From Paenibacillus xylanexedens (lineage in GTDB: Bacteria; Bacillota; Bacilli; Paenibacillales; Paenibacillaceae), in the NCBI RefSeq assembly GCF_007676705.1, contig NZ_VEBF01000001.1, positions 744,001-808,000 on the forward strand: 64,000 nt of DNA, in the 5' to 3' direction. Positions 63,442 through 64,000 of the stretch are shown in pieces. Below the pieces are notes generated by a model. That model had not been told where the DNA came from. It worked only from the letters and a program-made list of their open reading frames with translations, and did not search any database. Numbering within the stretch: position 1 is the first letter of the stretch; the number at the start of each line of letters is the position of its first letter. Made by a program: the position numbers and the translations under genes.

Positions 63442-63816
63442 TTACAGCCATTCTAGAAACTCAAGACGATTGCCAAACGGATCATTTATATAGAAACGCC
63501 TTACACCTTCATCTATCCTTGCTTCGTCCTCAACAATATGAATATGGTTATGATTCAGATGATCACGCAAATGATCCAAATGTTGTACATGAAATGCCGG
63601 ATGAGCCTTTGTAGCGGGAATAAAATCTTTTTGTACACCAATATGAACTTGGTGTCTGCCACACTCAAACCATACACCACCCCGTTTTCTTAGGGCTTCT
63701 GGTTTAGGAATCTCCGTCCAGCCCAACACGTTATTGAAAAAATGACGCGCTTCCGCTTCACAACCTTCTGGTGCTGCGAGCTGAATATGATCAAGACCAA
63801 TAATATTGTAAGTCAT
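63442..63816 (-). CDS. VOC superfamily (glyoxalase/bleomycin-resistance-like) protein
   Basis: 124 residues with two beta-alpha-beta-beta-beta modules: IIGLDHIQLAAPEGCEAEAR (metal-ligand-type His10), WFECGRHQVHIGVQKDF, HPAFHVQHLDHLRDHL, and RRFYINDPFGNRLEFLEWL (Glu near the end). Could bind a divalent metal for glyoxalase-, dioxygenase- or thiol-transfer-type chemistry; substrate not predictable. Transcribed alone, with an inverted repeat just upstream of its start. The 150 bases after it (63289-63441) show nothing. Confidence 0.8.
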   Translation of the reverse strand: MTYNIIGLDHIQLAAPEGCEAEARHFFNNVLGWTEIPKPEALRKRGGVWFECGRHQVHIGVQKDFIPATKAHPAFHVQHLDHLRDHLNHNHIHIVEDEARIDEGVRRFYINDPFGNRLEFLEWL

Positions 63817-63831
63817 TCATACACCGCCTTT

Positions 63832-63850
63832 AGTTTCATTTAGTGAAACT
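63832..63850. promoter_or_regulatory. Inverted repeat AGTTTCA-N5-TGAAACT upstream of the VOC gene
   Basis: Perfect 7-bp arms 16-34 bases upstream of the VOC start codon, just downstream of a TATATT -10-like box (63860-63865, minus strand). Position and symmetry suit an operator. Regulator unknown. Confidence 0.45.
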
Positions 63851-63921
63851 TAGTTTTAAAATATACTTCCATTTTATAGAATAACCCAATGAATATCCAG
63901 CTTTCTTTACAAAACACATAA

Positions 63922-63956
63922 AAAAAGCCAACCTTTGGTATCCAGGTTGGCTTTTT
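63922..63956. terminator. Bidirectional terminator at the right edge
   Basis: AAAAAGCCAACCT pairs perfectly with AGGTTGGCTTTTT (13 bp) around a 9-nt loop, giving T tracts on both strands. It separates the VOC gene from whatever lies right of the window. Confidence 0.9.
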
Positions 63957-64000
63957 CGAACTCTCTAAAAAGATATATTTACGTGTTCAACGATACATAT

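Overview
The window looks like a chromosomal segment of a Paenibacillus-type Firmicute. The basis is the gene order, strong purine-rich ribosome-binding sites, several TTG/GTG starts, FliY plus FliM in the motor switch, FlbD/SwrD, YlqG/YlqH, and protein sequences with a Paenibacillus flavour. Almost every gene lies on the minus strand, so the transcriptional order runs from high to low coordinates. No rRNA, tRNA, CRISPR array, insertion sequence or prophage was seen.

Layout in the direction of transcription. (1) 63.8-61.1 kb: accessory genes (a VOC/glyoxalase-like protein, an FG-GAP beta-propeller protein, and a plus-strand polysaccharide deacetylase). (2) 60.8-54.6 kb: rplS, lepB, rbgA, rnhB, then a FliK-like protein (YlqG), an FlhB C-terminal-domain homologue (YlqH) and yraN. 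(3) 54.3-49.2 kb: an accessory island with a newly noticed 53-residue peptide whose leader resembles paeninodin-type lasso peptides, a secreted CarboxypepD_reg-like protein, a nitroreductase, comM (plus strand) and an OhrR-like regulator. (4) 49.0-39.8 kb: sucC, sucD, dprA, topA, trmFO, hslV, hslU. (5) 39.8-38.8 kb: a gene-free kilobase where Bacillus subtilis has codY. (6) 38.8-7.1 kb: one large flagellar/chemotaxis operon from flgB through fliEFGHIJ, ylxF/motE, fliK, flgD, flgE, flbD, fliLMY, cheY, fliOPQR, flhBAFG, cheBAWCD to a sigma-D-type factor, fapA and three poorly known genes at the swrB position. (7) 6.8 kb to the left edge: rpsB, tsf, pyrH, frr, uppS, cdsA, dxr and a truncated rseP.

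How the parts work together. The flagellar block encodes the rod, MS-ring, switch, export gate, export ATPase, hook, a chemotaxis core with the CheC/CheD adaptation branch, and its late sigma factor. FlhF and FlhG likely set flagellar position and number. The left end couples translation (S2, EF-Ts, ribosome recycling), UMP supply and isoprenoid/phospholipid precursor synthesis (UppS, CdsA, Dxr) with the site-2 protease RseP. Hairpin terminators between rpsB, tsf, pyrH, frr and uppS suggest graded expression.

The most unusual item is the lasso-like precursor peptide at 54115-54276. It has its own promoter overlapped by a 17-bp palindrome, and a near-identical palindrome lies 221 bp away. The core lacks the acidic residue at position 7-9 needed for a normal lasso ring, and no maturation genes are in the window. 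The second point is a free-standing FliK-like/FlhB-C-like pair separate from the main flagellar operon.
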